DNA of 64,000 nt, from assembly GCA_013285445.1 (NCBI GenBank), contig CP053448.1, positions 558,001 through 622,000 on the forward strand, read 5' to 3'. The translations under genes were made by a program, and so were the position numbers. Origin of the DNA: Pseudomonadota bacterium (GTDB lineage Bacteria > Pseudomonadota > Gammaproteobacteria > Xanthomonadales > Wenzhouxiangellaceae). Shown one piece after another: positions 20,998 to 29,358 of the stretch; the stretch's first letter is position 1, and each line of letters begins with the position of its first letter. A model generated the notes under the pieces. It saw nothing but the letters and a program-made list of their open reading frames with translations. It was not told the origin of the DNA and did no database searches.

Positions 20998-21324
20998 ATG
21001 CCAACGAAAGAGGAAATCTGCATCGATGCCAAAGATGGCGTGGTGATCGCCGGGGAGACTTTCATGATCGATCTGCAGGACTACCCGCATCGCGTGATAG
21101 TGGCCTTCTCGTCCAGCCGTGACGAACGTTCGCCGCTGCGTTCCGGAGACTTCGTGGTAGAGCTTCAAGGCGGCGAGCGCCATCGCCTGCCGTTGCGGGA
21201 GCGATTGACCGAAAACGCCTACCCTTTCACCATCGTCGCCGCCGATGAGCCGCAGCGGGCGGCGATTCCCGGGGTGCTCGCGGGTGCGCCGGTCGCCTGC
21301 ATCAAGGTCAAGCGCCACGACTAG
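20998..21324 (+). CDS. Small conserved-looking protein of unknown function
   Basis: This is a 108-aa soluble protein without a signal peptide or membrane segment. It begins MPTKEEICIDAKDGVVIAGE and ends VACIKVKRHD. It appears beta-rich and acidic in the first half. A good ribosome binding site, AAGGAG, lies 8 bp before ATG 20998. It is probably co-transcribed with the CadC-like regulator and closed by a strong hairpin at 21336. I do not recognise a family; a ligand-binding or regulator-associated role is only a guess from position. Confidence 0.65.
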   Translation: MPTKEEICIDAKDGVVIAGETFMIDLQDYPHRVIVAFSSSRDERSPLRSGDFVVELQGGERHRLPLRERLTENAYPFTIVAADEPQRAAIPGVLAGAPVACIKVKRHD

Positions 21325-21335
21325 AATTGACAACA

Positions 21336-21370
21336 ACCGACCGCCAGCGTGGCATCTGCTGGCGGTCGGT
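21336..21370. terminator. Bidirectional hairpin terminator
   Basis: Arms ACCGACCGCCAGC (21336-21348) and GCTGGCGGTCGGT (21358-21370) pair perfectly over 13 bp with a 9-nt loop. It sits exactly between two convergent genes. No long T-run follows on either side, so efficiency is uncertain. Confidence 0.75.
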
Positions 21371-21378
21371 CCCACCCT

Positions 21379-22182
21379 TTACCGGGATCCCGCCGTGGCC
21401 AGCTCCACCCCCACTTCGTAACCGAACTGGTCGCTCGTGACGTGGTTGTCGGCGACCACCCGTGACAACCTGTTCGGTTCGTCCGGCAGATTGCATCCTG
21501 CCTCGACATAGATGCCGCCCCCGGCCAGCGTGGCCGAATTGCCCTCAATCCGGCCGGAATGCAGGCTGAGCTCGGCGCCGCGCGCACAGTAGACGCCGCC
21601 ACCGGTCACCGCAGTGTTGCCGGCGATCTGGGTCTCGTTCATTTCGAGCCGATTGCCGTCGCCCGCCATGAAGATCGCGCCGCCGCGCACAGCGTTGCCG
21701 TTTTCGATCAGCACATCGTCCAGCACCAGCACAATCCGGCCTGGCTGCATCCGGATGACCCCGCCGTCCCTTGGTCCGCTGTTGTCTCCGACCAGCCGCA
21801 GATCCAGCAGCTCGAGCCGGTGCCCGGCTTCAAGGACGAATAACGGGTCCATGGGCGGCGCGTAGAGCGCGGATCGATCGCTTGTGACTTGACCCCGGCA
21901 GGACTCAAAACCGCCCCGCAGGGTGAGGTCGCCTCCGATCGTGACCATGCCCGAGTGACTGTAGCTCAGAGAAACGCGTACCTCGTCACCGGCAGCGCTT
22001 CCTGCACCATCTGCAAGCGCTGCCTGGATGCTTGCGTGATCGCAGGACGCTTCGGGGCCCACCCAGAAGATGCGTCCGTCGGACGCTTCTGTCGGGGTAG
22101 TCGAGGCAACCGTCATGGCCGCGCAAAGCAGCCACGCCGGTGCGGACAGTGTGTTCGATCGTTGGAAATCACGTGTTTTCAT
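21379..22182 (-). CDS. Secreted right-handed beta-helix protein
   Basis: This is a 267-aa protein with a signal peptide (about residues 1-33, core PAWLLCAAMTVASTTPTEA). The mature part has short repeated turns with polymorphic outer-membrane-protein-like motifs: GGAIFMAGDGNRLEMNETQI, TAVTGGGVYCARGAELSLHS, ATLAGGGIYVEAGCN. These suggest a small parallel beta-helix like those of Pmp or pectin-lyase-like proteins. There is no autotransporter domain, and the helix is short compared with such proteins. Function is unknown; a surface or periplasmic location is inferred. Confidence 0.7.
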   Translation of the reverse strand: MKTRDFQRSNTLSAPAWLLCAAMTVASTTPTEASDGRIFWVGPEASCDHASIQAALADGAGSAAGDEVRVSLSYSHSGMVTIGGDLTLRGGFESCRGQVTSDRSALYAPPMDPLFVLEAGHRLELLDLRLVGDNSGPRDGGVIRMQPGRIVLVLDDVLIENGNAVRGGAIFMAGDGNRLEMNETQIAGNTAVTGGGVYCARGAELSLHSGRIEGNSATLAGGGIYVEAGCNLPDEPNRLSRVVADNHVTSDQFGYEVGVELATAGSR

Positions 22183-22503
22183 GTCGTACTCTCCTTTTGG
22201 CGCTTCGGCCGGGCAATATGCCGCGGCTTCACCCCAACCGTATGAAATGGGCGCCCTGGAGTCGCGAGGTTATCGATAAATTGCAGCGAATTTGGTGCTA
22301 AATAATGCAAAAACCAGCAAAAGCCGGCAAGCCTGCAAAAAGCCAAAACAAGGACACAGGCGCCCATGATTCCATTGCCGATGGACGGCAACCGTTACCT
22401 GCAACTCGATGACAGAAGTAGCCATCGAAGATCCCGACGGCTCGCTGCCGCTTGGGGCAAGATCACCTTCCCCCGCGGCGCGGGGGAAGATGGAGCGATC
22501 GGC
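22183..22503. other. Intergenic region upstream of the beta-helix gene and downstream of hflC
   Basis: About 320 bp. The part next to 22183 should carry the beta-helix gene promoter, and an A-rich stretch near 22300-22350 makes it locally AT-rich. The right end holds the hflC hairpin. I see no gene here. Confidence 0.5.
22467..22489 (-). terminator. Hairpin downstream of hflC
   Basis: CTTCCCCCGC (22467-22476) and GCGGGGGAAG (22480-22489) form a perfect 10-bp GC-rich stem with a 3-nt loop, 15 bp after the hflC stop. No T-run follows in the direction of transcription, so it may act as an RNA-stabilising or attenuating hairpin instead of a classic terminator. Confidence 0.55.
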
Positions 22504-23445
22504 TTACTGCACCTGCGACTCTTCCAGGTAACGGAAGAAGTCGGAGTCGGCGCTGAGCATGATGGTGGCGTTGGGCCCCAGCGCCCGGTAGCTTTCCAGC
22601 GTGCGGAAGAACGAGTAGAACTCCGGGTCGGCGCCGAAGGCCTCGCCGTAGATCTTCGTGGCTTCCGCATCGGCTTCGCCGCGGATTTCCTCGGCCTCGC
22701 GCTCGGCTTCCGAGCGAATGCGTCGAAGATCGCGTTCCATGTTGCCGAGGATTTCCTGGCTGCGGCCCTGGCCCTCGGAGCGGAATCGCTCAGCGATCGA
22801 CTGCCGTTCGGCGATCATCCGGTTCTCGACCTGCCTGCGCACCGAATCGATGTAGTTGACCCGCTTGACGCGCACGTCGTCGAGCACGATGCCCAGGGTG
22901 GGCATGGAATCGCGCGCGCGCTCGAGGATTTCGGTCTCAAGCAGTTCTCGGCCGAGCTTGGGCTGCTGTTCGAGGTTGATGTCGCCGCGGTCGGCCATTG
23001 CCGGGTCGGCCAGGTTGTCGACGTCGACTTCCCAGTCCTTGGAGCGCACGATTTCCTCGAGCTCGGTCGACGAGACCATGTCGCGAACCACCGAGTCGAC
23101 GATGTCGTCGAGCCGCGTCCGGGCGCCGGCCTCGTCGCGCACGCTGGTCAAAAACAGCAGCGGGTCGGCGATGCGCCAGCGCGCCGTGGTATCGACCAGG
23201 ATGAATTCCCGACCCAGGGTCGGAATCTGGGTGACGTCGCCGTCCCAGACCAGCAGCCGCTTGTCGAAGCGACGCACGTTCTGCCAGGGCAGTTTCATCT
23301 TCAGTCCCGGTTCGCTGATCACGCCGCCGATAGGTTCGCCGAACTGGACGATGATGGCCTGCTCGGCTTCGTCAATCGTGTAGAACACGAAGTTGCCGCC
23401 AGCGATCAATGCGATTGCGGCGATTGCAAGGATGATCGGCTTCAT
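22504..23445 (-). CDS. hflC: FtsH protease modulator HflC
   Basis: This 313-aa protein has one N-terminal membrane anchor (PIILAIAAIALIAGGNFVFY) followed by a large periplasmic SPFH/band-7 domain (QAIIVQFGEPIGGVISEPGL). With HflK it forms a ring around FtsH that restrains its access to membrane protein substrates. The C-terminal helix with AEREAEEIRGEADAEATKI is typical of SPFH oligomers. The start codon overlaps the hflK stop in ATGA. Confidence 0.95.
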   Translation of the reverse strand: MKPIILAIAAIALIAGGNFVFYTIDEAEQAIIVQFGEPIGGVISEPGLKMKLPWQNVRRFDKRLLVWDGDVTQIPTLGREFILVDTTARWRIADPLLFLTSVRDEAGARTRLDDIVDSVVRDMVSSTELEEIVRSKDWEVDVDNLADPAMADRGDINLEQQPKLGRELLETEILERARDSMPTLGIVLDDVRVKRVNYIDSVRRQVENRMIAERQSIAERFRSEGQGRSQEILGNMERDLRRIRSEAEREAEEIRGEADAEATKIYGEAFGADPEFYSFFRTLESYRALGPNATIMLSADSDFFRYLEESQVQ

Positions 23446-24488
23446 TGTTCACCTCCGGCGCGCGGCGCGGCGTTGCGGTTGACATCGAGCAGCGGCAGCG
23501 GCGAGATCTGGCCGTCCTGGACGACCAGCACCTGGCCGATATTGGGCAGCACCTCGTTGAGGGTTTCCAGGTAGAGCCTGGAGCGGGTGACCTCGGGCGC
23601 CTGGAGGTATTCGTTCAGAACCGCCGTGAACCGGACACTCTCGCCCATCGCCCGGTTGACGCGCTCGGTCGCGTAGCCCTGGGCCTCGGCCACGGTCCGC
23701 AGGGCCACGCCCTCGGCGTTGGGGATTTCCTGGTTGACGCGTTTCTGCGCCTCGTTGATCATGCGCTCGCGCTCCTGGCGCGCCTCGTTGACCTCGTTGA
23801 ACGCCGGCTGCACCGCCGGCGGCGGAACCACGTCCTGCATTTCGACCGTGTTGATCCGGATGCCGGCGTCGTAGCCGTCCATGATGGCCTGGATTTCATC
23901 CTGCGCCTTTTGCTGGATCTCCACGCGTCCGATGGTGAGCACCTCCGAGCCGAGCATGTTGCCGACGATACGGCGCATCACCGATTCGGATATGTCGCGC
24001 AGCGTGCGCGTGGGCTCACGCATCTGATAGAGGAACTTGATCGGATCGGCGATGCGGTACTGGACCACCCACTCGACGTCGATCATGTTCAGGTCGCCGG
24101 TGAGCATCAGCGATTCGGCCTCGAAGTTCTGACTGCTGTAGGTGGAGGCTGCGCCGGCACGCGTGCCCTGGGTGCGAAAGCCGAATTCCTGCTTGAGTAC
24201 GCGCTCGGTGGCGACGCGCTGGATCTGGTCGACGCCGAACGGAATCTTGAAGTGCAGGCCCGGGTCGGTGATGCCGATGACCGCGCCAAAGCGCTTGACC
24301 ACCGCCCGCTCTTCGGGCTGGACGGTATAGAACGCGCCGAATGCGCCCCAGATCAGTGCGATCAGTATCACGATGCCGATAATGGCTTTGCCCGAAGGAC
24401 CACCACCACCGGTGAATTTTTCCAGAATTGCGGTCAGATCGGGCGGGCCTTGCTGGCCGCGGCCGTTTGTCTTGACGGATTGAATCAT
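23442..24488 (-). CDS. hflK: FtsH protease modulator HflK
   Basis: This 348-aa protein has a Gly-rich cytoplasmic N-terminus, one membrane segment (IIGIVILIALIWGAFGAFYT) and an SPFH domain (VVKRFGAVIGITDPGLHFKI). It is the partner of HflC in the FtsH complex. Here the pair is separate from the hfq-hflX cluster where it lies in enterics. The start is ATG 24488. Confidence 0.95.
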   Translation of the reverse strand: MIQSVKTNGRGQQGPPDLTAILEKFTGGGGPSGKAIIGIVILIALIWGAFGAFYTVQPEERAVVKRFGAVIGITDPGLHFKIPFGVDQIQRVATERVLKQEFGFRTQGTRAGAASTYSSQNFEAESLMLTGDLNMIDVEWVVQYRIADPIKFLYQMREPTRTLRDISESVMRRIVGNMLGSEVLTIGRVEIQQKAQDEIQAIMDGYDAGIRINTVEMQDVVPPPAVQPAFNEVNEARQERERMINEAQKRVNQEIPNAEGVALRTVAEAQGYATERVNRAMGESVRFTAVLNEYLQAPEVTRSRLYLETLNEVLPNIGQVLVVQDGQISPLPLLDVNRNAAPRAGGEQ

Positions 24489-24537
24489 GATTGTTCACTC
24501 TCTCAAAGCTTAGTCCACCAGTGTAACCGTTATGCCC

Positions 24538-24577
24538 TTAACCCGGCTGAATGCGATTCACGTTGCTGCCGGGTTAA
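24538..24577. repeat. 40-bp palindromic element with arms identical to IS630 tips of this window
   Basis: TTAACCCGGC (24538-24547) and GCCGGGTTAA (24568-24577) are perfect inverted arms around 20 bp. The same 10-mers are the exact tips of the IS630 element at 30345-31452. The right flank begins TA but the left flank does not, so a clean TA duplication is not present. It lies 50 bp upstream of hflK. Confidence 0.5.
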
Positions 24578-24670
24578 TAATAATCAGCACTGGCCCCGCC
24601 TTGAGCGTTGGGCCCCCGAGGCGCTGTGCCCGCAGCACGAATGGCTGGTGGCGTGTGACATGCACTCGGT

Positions 24671-25864
24671 TCAGCGAGCCTTCAGGCGAGTGGGCGGCCT
24701 TCTCAGTGGAGGCGGCAGTGGCTGACGAGGCACACCGCCTCCACCGATGCGGTTCGGGCCGTTGTTGTCGACCACGTGCAGTGCCTCGATCAACAGGGCG
24801 AAATCCAGCGACCAGGGGTGGCCGGTATCGGGCATCACGAAACTGAAACCCCAGACGCGGTGAAATTCATCGATGACGCGCCCGTCCGGGCTCCATTCGG
24901 TGGCGAGGTAGTACGCGTCCCAGCCGGCGTTATCACAGACATAAGCGCCGTAGTCCCGTAAGGCCCGGGCCACGATTCGCCCCGGCTCGGTACTCAGGCG
25001 CTCGATCGGGAAGTTCGGCGGCAGCGCCAGCAGAGCGCCCATTTCCAGTGCCGGCACGTCACCGGTGTAGGTCCAAGAAGACGCATGCCCGTCGGCCTTG
25101 CTCGCTGGCCAGCGCCAGCCTGGCGTGGCATCGTTACAATAGTGGAGCCAGCGTCCGTCGATGACCAGCTTCAGTGCGTGCGGGATCCTGCCGCCGGGCA
25201 CCAGTTCACCCAGCCGAATCGTGCCACCGAGGGCAGACAGACCGCTCCCGCCGTGGGCTCCGCTTCGTCCCGGCCCGTAAAGATCGCCGGGCGGATAGAC
25301 GTAGTGCGAGGTGGCGAATTCCCCGGCTCGTGCGCGGGTAAACGGTTGTGAGTTGTGCAGGGTACGGCCGTTTCTGCGGAGAATGGCGGCAGCATGGTTC
25401 GGTGTGGCGCCGACGTGGTCGCGCGTCGTGAAATGGCCCGGGATCGGCAGGCGAGCAAGCAGCGGACCGTCCCGGGAAGTGCGATCGGCACCGGGTTGCC
25501 AGTCCGCATGGTTTTCGTAAATCGGCGTCAATGGTGCATGCGGCTTGAGGATGATGATCTCCTCCTCGACAAACACGCCGAATTGTGTCGACGCCCTCAG
25601 CTCGGCCGGAACCCGTTCGGCCTCGGTGCCAATCGGGTGGTTCCAGATCGAGTTCGACGCGAATGGCTGGTGGAAGGGGTTGCGGGGCAGGCCGAAAAAC
25701 GGCGCCTGCTTGGCGAGTCTGCCCGCCTCGAACTGAGAGTTCGCGGTGTCCCGGGTCGATCCATGTTCTACGGCAAGCGGCGAAAGCAGGCACGCAGCGA
25801 CCAGTATTGGCCCCATGATCCGGCGCAGGCGACGACTCTCGAGGTTTTTCGCGTTTGACTGCAT
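24671..25864 (-). CDS. Secreted protein of unknown function
   Basis: This 397-aa protein has an N-terminal RRLRR followed by a hydrophobic run (IMGPILVAACLLSPLAVEHG), a likely signal peptide or anchor. The mature part has a conserved look: SNSIWNHPIGTEAERVPAEL, HVGATPNHAAAILRRNGRTL, ALGGTIRLGELVPGGRIPHA, and RALRDYGAYVCDNAGWDAYY. I cannot name a family with confidence. The arrangement of His, Asp and Trp residues would suit a carbohydrate-active or calcium-binding exoenzyme, but no catalytic motif is certain. ATG 25864 puts the basic stretch at position 11; ATG 25897 is possible. The FG-GAP gene lies upstream on the same strand. Confidence 0.65.
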   Translation of the reverse strand: MQSNAKNLESRRLRRIMGPILVAACLLSPLAVEHGSTRDTANSQFEAGRLAKQAPFFGLPRNPFHQPFASNSIWNHPIGTEAERVPAELRASTQFGVFVEEEIIILKPHAPLTPIYENHADWQPGADRTSRDGPLLARLPIPGHFTTRDHVGATPNHAAAILRRNGRTLHNSQPFTRARAGEFATSHYVYPPGDLYGPGRSGAHGGSGLSALGGTIRLGELVPGGRIPHALKLVIDGRWLHYCNDATPGWRWPASKADGHASSWTYTGDVPALEMGALLALPPNFPIERLSTEPGRIVARALRDYGAYVCDNAGWDAYYLATEWSPDGRVIDEFHRVWGFSFVMPDTGHPWSLDFALLIEALHVVDNNGPNRIGGGGVPRQPLPPPLRRPPTRLKAR

Positions 25865-25927
25865 CGCTGAACGTTCGTTTTCTTCGCTGACCGGCATGAA
25901 TTCGCAGAAGTTTCGAACTGAGGACCA

Positions 25928-26323
25928 CTACTCGAGCTTGAAGCGGTCGGCGAAGATCGAATCGCCTCTTCCGTACACCACGTAGCTGCGCCCGGATGAG
26001 CTGCCATTAGGATCGGCCAATAATGCTCCGATAATCAGCTCATCGATGCCATCGCCGTTGATATCACCGGCGGCGCTGACCGAGCGGCCGGACCAGTCAT
26101 TCACCGCCTCGCCGTCGAGCTTGAAGCCGTTGGCGCCGGTGAGTTCGGACAATTGCACCACGGCGGGATAATCGGCCCGCGCCGAATGGGCCAGCCCCAG
26201 GGCCAATACCCCGGAAATGGCCAGCACCAGCGGCCGGCGTCGCCGGTGCAGCCAGGCGACTCCATGCGCCCCGCACCCGCGCGACCGACCACAAACATTA
26301 CCCCGATTCACATGATCCGCCAC
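25928..26323 (-). CDS. Short FG-GAP repeat protein (possibly a remnant)
   Basis: This is a 131-aa protein with a signal peptide (RRRRPLVLAISGVLALGLAHSARA, cut before DYPA). A single FG-GAP/integrin-alpha beta-propeller blade follows: ELTGANGFKLDGEAVNDWSG, then SAAGDINGDGIDELIIGALL with the DINGDGIDE calcium loop. FG-GAP proteins normally carry about seven blades, so one blade suggests internal deletion of a longer gene. The end GDSIFADRFKLE looks like a natural short C-terminal tail, so both ends of the parent gene may be kept. An IS1380 element lies 78 bp upstream. Confidence 0.6.
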   Translation of the reverse strand: MADHVNRGNVCGRSRGCGAHGVAWLHRRRRPLVLAISGVLALGLAHSARADYPAVVQLSELTGANGFKLDGEAVNDWSGRSVSAAGDINGDGIDELIIGALLADPNGSSSGRSYVVYGRGDSIFADRFKLE

Positions 26324-26401
26324 TGCATGCTCCCGGCCGCAGTCGACTCCGGCATATCAGTTGTACACAAGAGCATAACCGCTGCGGGTTGAGTGATACA
26401 A

Positions 26402-28023
26402 ATCCTCGATCCCCGGATAAGCGCTTCGAGTGTTTCGGAAGTTGGCCGTCAGCGTCCTGAAGCTTGTTTTAGGGCCCAATGAGCGCGACATGATTGCTGT
26501 AGAGCGACTGGCTGGCGTGGTTGAGGGATGCATCACTGGCGTTGTACGGCGCGCAGACAACACCTGCCCGTGACCGGTGCTAACCGGTCAATGTCAGCGG
26601 GCTCACTTGGATCGAAGGCGGCTACTCGAGCTGACAGGCGGCGTGATAGAGCCAGTCGAGGCGTAAGGCGGTCTTGGCGAAGTCCAACCGCCACTGGCGA
26701 GCCCGCCTGACCAGCCGGGCTGCCGCATGGATCAAGTAGCGGATGATGGGCCGGATCGAGTGCTTGCGATTATCGGCGGGCAGGAAGGTGTACTGCAGCA
26801 TCCTGAGCAGGATCTGGGCGAGTTGTCCGCACAGATAATAGGCCTGATTGGCATGGAAGTCCCGGCAAGGGGGATGATGCAGGTCCAAGTCGATCAGCGG
26901 GCCCTTGAAGGCATTCTCCTGACCCTGTTTCTGGCGATGACGGGCGACCAGCTCCCCCACGGGCAAGTCATCGCGCGAGACGAGAATGATGGTGTAGGCC
27001 GGTTTCAGGCGTTGCTGGGCGCCATCGTGGGTGCGGCGGATGACGACATAGGCGTGCTCACGCCAGCCCTGTGGGCGGTGATGGACCACCGTGGCCTGCT
27101 CACCCATGCCGATATCGGTCCAGGCCGACTCCGACAGGCCGGTGAGCATGCGCAGCACCGGAGCACGGAACCCATCGTGGGTGACACTGACCGAGTAGTC
27201 CCAGCCCTGCTGATGGCAGAAGTCCACGAATGCCCGGTCGTAGTAAGCATTGTCGACATGCACCCAGACCGCTTCGTCCGGACCGAACCAGTCACGGATC
27301 GATTCGAGCTGCTCGCGCCAGCCGGCGGTGACCGACACACCGCCGGGATGCAGCCGGCCTGCCGCCCACAGACCACCCACGAACACCCCGTGCAGCCAGT
27401 ACTGCTGGGTGCCGTCGTAGCCTTTGCCTGAACGCTCGAACAGCCGGCCTTCGACCTCGATGGCCGAACCATCGACAAACACCGGCACATAACCCCGACT
27501 GGCCTGCTCATGGGCCACCACCTCAGGCCCCAGCTCGGCGGCAACCGATCCCACCAGGCGCTCGAGCGAAGCCACATCGGCCACGCCAAACCGGCTCAGA
27601 TACTCACCCAGACGTCGACTGTCAGGCACCTCACTCAAGCCCAGCAGGCGCCGCGAGGTGTCATCACAGCGCAGCGCGTCCACGTCCGACAGCGCACCGC
27701 CACCGGCCACCTGCGACGCCACAAGACTCAACACCATCTCCGCATCCGAAGCTCCGCGACGACGACGCTTGAGCGACAGCGCCCGGGATAAACGCCGGCC
27801 TAGCCCAAGCCGCCTGAAAATCTGCCCCAGAAAAACCCAGCCCCCTCGATGCGTCAAACGCGCATCCGTGAAATCCACATCGACCTTGGCCGGCATTCCC
27901 GCTATCCTGTCCATCAAGCGCACCTTTGGAGTGAGTGGTTTTGTCACCCGGCATTGTGCCGTAATCACTCCAACTGGTGCGCTTCTTCGTTTACAGGGAG
28001 ATCCTTATCCGGGGATCAAGGAT
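26402..28023 (-). mobile_element. IS1380-family insertion sequence, complete, with 4-bp target duplication
   Basis: The 1622-bp element is bounded by 20-bp inverted repeats matching at 19 positions: ATCCTCGATCCCCGGATAAG at 26402-26421, and the complement of ATCCTTGATCCCCGGATAAG at 28004-28023. The tetranucleotide ACAA flanks both ends (26398-26401 and 28024-28027). It carries one minus-strand transposase. The 220 bp downstream of the transposase hold no gene. Confidence 0.88.
26622..27914 (-). CDS. IS1380-family transposase
   Basis: This is a 430-aa DDE transposase. Likely catalytic residues lie in VPVFVDGSAIEVEGRLFERS (first Asp), in AVWVHVDNAYYDRAFVDFCH (second Asp) and in KQGQENAFKGPLIDLDLHHP (Glu in the family's Y/RxxxEN region). 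ATG 27914 follows AAAGG at a good distance; ATG 27968 would add 18 residues. Length and element size fit IS1380. It appears intact. Confidence 0.9.
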   Translation of the reverse strand: MDRIAGMPAKVDVDFTDARLTHRGGWVFLGQIFRRLGLGRRLSRALSLKRRRRGASDAEMVLSLVASQVAGGGALSDVDALRCDDTSRRLLGLSEVPDSRRLGEYLSRFGVADVASLERLVGSVAAELGPEVVAHEQASRGYVPVFVDGSAIEVEGRLFERSGKGYDGTQQYWLHGVFVGGLWAAGRLHPGGVSVTAGWREQLESIRDWFGPDEAVWVHVDNAYYDRAFVDFCHQQGWDYSVSVTHDGFRAPVLRMLTGLSESAWTDIGMGEQATVVHHRPQGWREHAYVVIRRTHDGAQQRLKPAYTIILVSRDDLPVGELVARHRQKQGQENAFKGPLIDLDLHHPPCRDFHANQAYYLCGQLAQILLRMLQYTFLPADNRKHSIRPIIRYLIHAAARLVRRARQWRLDFAKTALRLDWLYHAACQLE

Positions 28024-28095
28024 ACAAATGGGCGGCAGGTTCGTGCGGTGATTCTCTATGGCACCATGGTTATACAAGGCCATCAGGAACGCGCA

Positions 28096-28737
28096 ATGAC
28101 CGCCTTGAAACCAGCCCAGGAAAAGAAACCGCCGTTCATCAGCCGCCTGGCGCCCGAGGATCGCTGTCACCTCAACGGCCTGGCGATGGACCAGGGCGAG
28201 CCGGCGTGGGTGAGCATGATCAGCCAAAGCGACGTGGCCGAGGGCTGGCGCGACCATCGCCACGACGGCGGGCTGGTGATGGATGTGCGCACGAATGAAG
28301 TGGTGTGCGAGGGGCTGTCGATGCCGCATTCGCCGCGCTGGTACAAACGCCGGCTGTGGCTGCTCAATTCCGGCAGCGGCGAACTGGGGTACGTCGATCT
28401 GAAAAAGGGAACCTTCGAGCCGCTGTGTTTCGTGCCCGGGTACGCGCGCGGGCTGGCCTTTCACGGCAAGTATGCGCTGGTCGGGTTGTCGAAGGCGCGC
28501 AACCAGTCGTTCAGCGGCCTGGCGCTCGATGAGCAACTGCAAAAACGCAACGCTGAAACGCGCTGCGGCATCGTCGTGGTCGACATCGAAACCGGCGACC
28601 TGCTCCATCACCTGCGCATCGAGGGCGTGGTCGAGGAGCTGTTCGACGTGGCCGCCATTGCCGGCGCCATCCGGCCGATGCTGCCCGGCTTCAAGACCGA
28701 CGAGATCAGGCACATGGTGCGTTTTGGTGAGGCTTGA
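28096..28737 (+). pseudogene. N-terminally truncated TIGR03032-family protein
   Basis: The 213 residues match the second part of TIGR03032-type proteins: PPFISRLAPEDRCHLNGLAM, GLSMPHSPRWYKRRLWLLNS, PGYARGLAFHGKYALVGLSK. Full-length members are much longer and start well before this region, so roughly the first third is missing. The lost part is not found on the far side of the IS1380 element, so that insertion did not cause the loss. The fragment keeps an ATG with a weak AGGA upstream and could still be translated. Function of the family is unknown. Confidence 0.7.
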
Positions 28738-28774
28738 TGCTTGTTGGGAACGCCTGGGCGTGATCTCTCAGAAG

Positions 28775-28846
28775 GTCTCTACCGGTGATCAGGCGCTGTT
28801 GGATCTTAAAGCCATTGACGGCACCTGCCGGTTCATCACGTCGGTC
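28775..28846 (+). pseudogene. Remnant of a PIN-domain toxin gene (C-terminus)
   Basis: Translation gives VSTGDQALLDLKAIDG then TCRFITSV. This aligns with FITGDQALLNLETIDG then MHFVSS at the end of the intact PIN toxin encoded at 45365-45775. The rest of the gene is gone. It shows that a toxin of the same subfamily once sat here. Confidence 0.55.
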
Positions 28847-28938
28847 CCACGGTCGCGGCGAGCAGAACTTCCCCGACGGCGGCGCGTTTCTTTGCTGCCT
28901 GGTTCAACCGCGGGGTGTTGTGGTTCGCGGCTTCCCGC

Positions 28939-29358
28939 TTAGGTGACTGCCGGATCGAACCAGTTCTCGACGGTCAGCCCGGGTACACGTTCGAAGTGTC
29001 GAAGATTGCGCGTGACCATCGCCATTCCGTGGGTCAGTGCGGTGGCGGCCAGGAGGGTATCGACGATGCCGATTTCCATACCCTGCCGACGCAGCTGCGC
29101 GGACAGGTTTCCGGCGTTGAGACTGATCGGCTCGGTCAACGGCAGCCAGTTGACGATCGGCAGGATCTGTTCGGAAATCGCTTGCCACAGGGGATCGGGG
29201 TGATCGCGCAGACAGGTGCCGCGGCGTAGCTCGAAGCGGGTGAGTTCAGAGGCGAAGAGCGTGCTGGCCGGGTGCCCCAGCAGTTTGTTGATGACGCCGG
29301 GGTCGGGTCGGGGTCGGATGATTTCGCTGAGGATATTGGTGTCGAGAAGGCGCATCAC
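28939..29358 (-). CDS. vapC: VapC-type PIN-domain toxin
   Basis: This 139-aa PIN ribonuclease should cleave RNA when released from its antitoxin. Acidic residues of the active site are visible in RLLDTNILSEIIRP (Asp), ELTRFELRRG (Glu) and IVDTLLAATALTHGMAMVTR (Asp). Its ATG overlaps the antitoxin stop in ATGA. It is the second gene of a VapBC operon close to the leader-distal end of the CRISPR array. Confidence 0.88.
   Translation of the reverse strand: MMRLLDTNILSEIIRPRPDPGVINKLLGHPASTLFASELTRFELRRGTCLRDHPDPLWQAISEQILPIVNWLPLTEPISLNAGNLSAQLRRQGMEIGIVDTLLAATALTHGMAMVTRNLRHFERVPGLTVENWFDPAVT

Noticed and set aside
22467..22489. GC-rich hairpin resembling part of the type I-E repeat
   Set aside because: It lacks the conserved outer bases of the repeat (GTTCA and GAACAC) and sits where a hairpin after hflC is expected.
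26402..26621. Short frame reading like a beta-helix fragment (NASDASLNHASQSLYSNH) left of the IS1380 transposase
   Set aside because: It lies inside the IS1380 boundaries, is only about 36 codons long and has no start; no gene can be supported.
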